A stretch of DNA of 5,523 nucleotides from Streptomyces speibonae (GTDB taxonomy: Bacteria > Actinomycetota > Actinomycetes > Streptomycetales > Streptomycetaceae). The stretch spans positions 32,333-37,855 of the forward strand of contig KL568522.1 of assembly GCA_000715605.1 (NCBI GenBank), read 5' to 3'. Below, piece by piece: positions 4,676 through 5,523 of the stretch. Both the position numbers and the translations under genes were made by a program. The notes below the pieces were generated by a model, which ran no database searches, was not told the DNA's origin, and saw only the letters and a list, made by a program, of their open reading frames with translations. Position 1 is the first letter of the stretch; the number at the start of each line of letters is the position of its first letter.

Positions 4676-4739
4676 ATGTTGCGGTGCCGGGGCATGCCGG
4701 GAGCGTGATGCGATGCGGGTGCGACGGGGGTGGGGGATG

Positions 4740-5523
4740 TCAGGTCGAGTCGCGGAGCACCAGTTCCGTACGGAGGATGACGTGCCGCCAGGCCACCGCC
4801 GGTGCCTCCATCTCCTCCAGGAGCAGCCGCACCATCGTGCGGCCGATCTCCTCCAGCGGCTGACGCACCGTTGTCAGCTTGGGAGCGGTGTGCTGGGCGA
4901 GCGGGAAGTCGTCGAAGCCGATCACCGACACGTCCTCGGGCACCCGGCGCCCCGCCGCGCGCAGGGCGCCGAGCGCGCCCGCGGCCATGGTGTCCGACGC
5001 GGCGAACACGCCGTCGATCTCCGGGGCACGCTCGATGAGTTCGGCCATCGCCCGGTGTCCGCTGTCCGCCGAGAAGTCGCCCTCCGCGGTCCAGGAGGGC
5101 CTGGCCTCGACGCCCGCGCGCTCCAGCGCCTCACGGTAGCCGCGCAGACGGCACTGGGCCACGTACATGTCGGGCGGCCCGGTGATGGTCCCGATCGAGC
5201 GACGGCCTGTCTCGAGCAGGTGCGCCACCGCGCTGCGGGCTCCGCCGGTGTTGTCCGCGTCGACGTAGGTCACCGCCTCGTCGCCCGAGCGCCGGCCCAG
5301 CAGGACGGTGGGCAGCCCCACTTCGGCGAGCATGTCCGGCAGTGCGTCCTCGGCGTGCACGGACATCAGCATGACGCCGTCCACCCGGCCGCCGCGCGCG
5401 TACTCCACGAGACGCCGCCGCTCGGCGTCCGTGCGGACGAGGGTGAGCAGCAACTGGATCTCGGTGTCGGTGAGCGCGTCACCGACCGACCGGACGATCT
5501 CGGAGAAGAACGGCTCGCCGAAC
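4740..5523 (-). CDS. LacI-family regulator, CebR/CelR-like, N-terminus outside window
   Basis: This is a transcriptional regulator expected to bind the nearby GGGAGCGCTCCC sites and release on binding cello-oligosaccharide. The frame is open from the window edge to TGA at 4742-4740, giving 260 visible residues. An internal TTG at 5453 is not the start, because coding sequence typical of the family continues upstream (EPFFSEIVRSVGDALTD). The visible part is the periplasmic-binding-protein-like effector and dimerisation domain. Family hallmarks include GGRVDGVMLMS, TYVDADNTGGARSAVAHLLETGRRSIGTI in two lobes, EIDGVFAASDTMAAGAL, VPEDVSVIGFDDFPLAQHTAPKLTTVRQP, and a C-terminal LRTELVLRDST. The helix-turn-helix and hinge, which decide operator recognition, lie beyond 5523. 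The gene is directly upstream of the GH12 gene in the same orientation. Its link to the operators is inferred from position and from resemblance to Thermobifida CelR. Classical cebR sits beside cebEFG, so this may be a paralogue. Confidence 0.88.
   Translation of the reverse strand, partial: FGEPFFSEIVRSVGDALTDTEIQLLLTLVRTDAERRRLVEYARGGRVDGVMLMSVHAEDALPDMLAEVGLPTVLLGRRSGDEAVTYVDADNTGGARSAVAHLLETGRRSIGTITGPPDMYVAQCRLRGYREALERAGVEARPSWTAEGDFSADSGHRAMAELIERAPEIDGVFAASDTMAAGALGALRAAGRRVPEDVSVIGFDDFPLAQHTAPKLTTVRQPLEEIGRTMVRLLLEEMEAPAVAWRHVILRTELVLRDST

Noticed and set aside
5451..5453. TTG at 5453 as the start of the LacI-family protein
   Set aside because: The frame continues upstream to the window edge with residues typical of the family's effector domain (EPFFSEIV). 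The true start is outside the window.
1..5523. tRNA, rRNA, CRISPR arrays, insertion sequences or attachment sites
   Set aside because: No cloverleaf, regularly spaced repeats, transposase-like protein or terminal inverted repeats were seen. The genes look like ordinary chromosomal Streptomyces genes.

Overview
The window looks like Streptomyces chromosome. GC is very high, third codon positions are G/C-rich, ribosome binding sites are purine-rich, and two proteins match from memory, at residue level, the S. coelicolor/S. lividans pair CelB (GH12 endoglucanase) and CelS2 (AA10 lytic polysaccharide monooxygenase). All five genes lie on the minus strand, so transcription runs from high to low coordinates. 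Every long plus-strand reading frame is an antisense shadow.

In transcription order: (1) 5523-4740, a LacI-family regulator whose DNA-binding N-terminus lies outside the window. (2) 4739-4455, a 285-bp control region with a good sigma-70-type promoter (TTGTCA, 17 bp, TACAGT) and three copies of the palindrome GGGAGCGCTCCC, the CebR/CelR-type cello-oligosaccharide operator. Two copies lie just downstream of the predicted transcription start and one about 110-130 bp upstream. (3) 4454-3318, a secreted GH12 endoglucanase with a C-terminal CBM2. (4) 3317-3129, a gap with two hairpins whose plus strand is strongly G-rich, giving a C-rich transcript. (5) 3128-2055, a secreted cellulose-type AA10 LPMO with a C-terminal CBM2. 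(6) 2054-1781, a gap with a 15-bp perfect hairpin just after the LPMO gene. (7) 1780-236, a lipoprotein with a YfbK-type von Willebrand A domain. (8) 135-1, the first 45 codons of an unrecognised basic protein, behind its own promoter, which carries a TetR-like inverted repeat.

Genes 2 and 3 form a cellulose-attack unit. The endoglucanase cuts amorphous cellulose, the copper enzyme oxidises crystalline chains, and both bind the substrate through CBM2 modules. The neighbouring LacI-type regulator and the operators indicate repression relieved by cello-oligosaccharides. The most notable observation is that the only two in-frame TTA leucine codons I find in the five genes are codon 4 of the endoglucanase and codon 3 of the LPMO. 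In Streptomyces TTA is read by the developmentally controlled bldA tRNA. The pair may therefore be gated twice, transcriptionally by substrate and translationally by developmental stage. The VWA lipoprotein and the partial first gene show no sign of belonging to this regulon.
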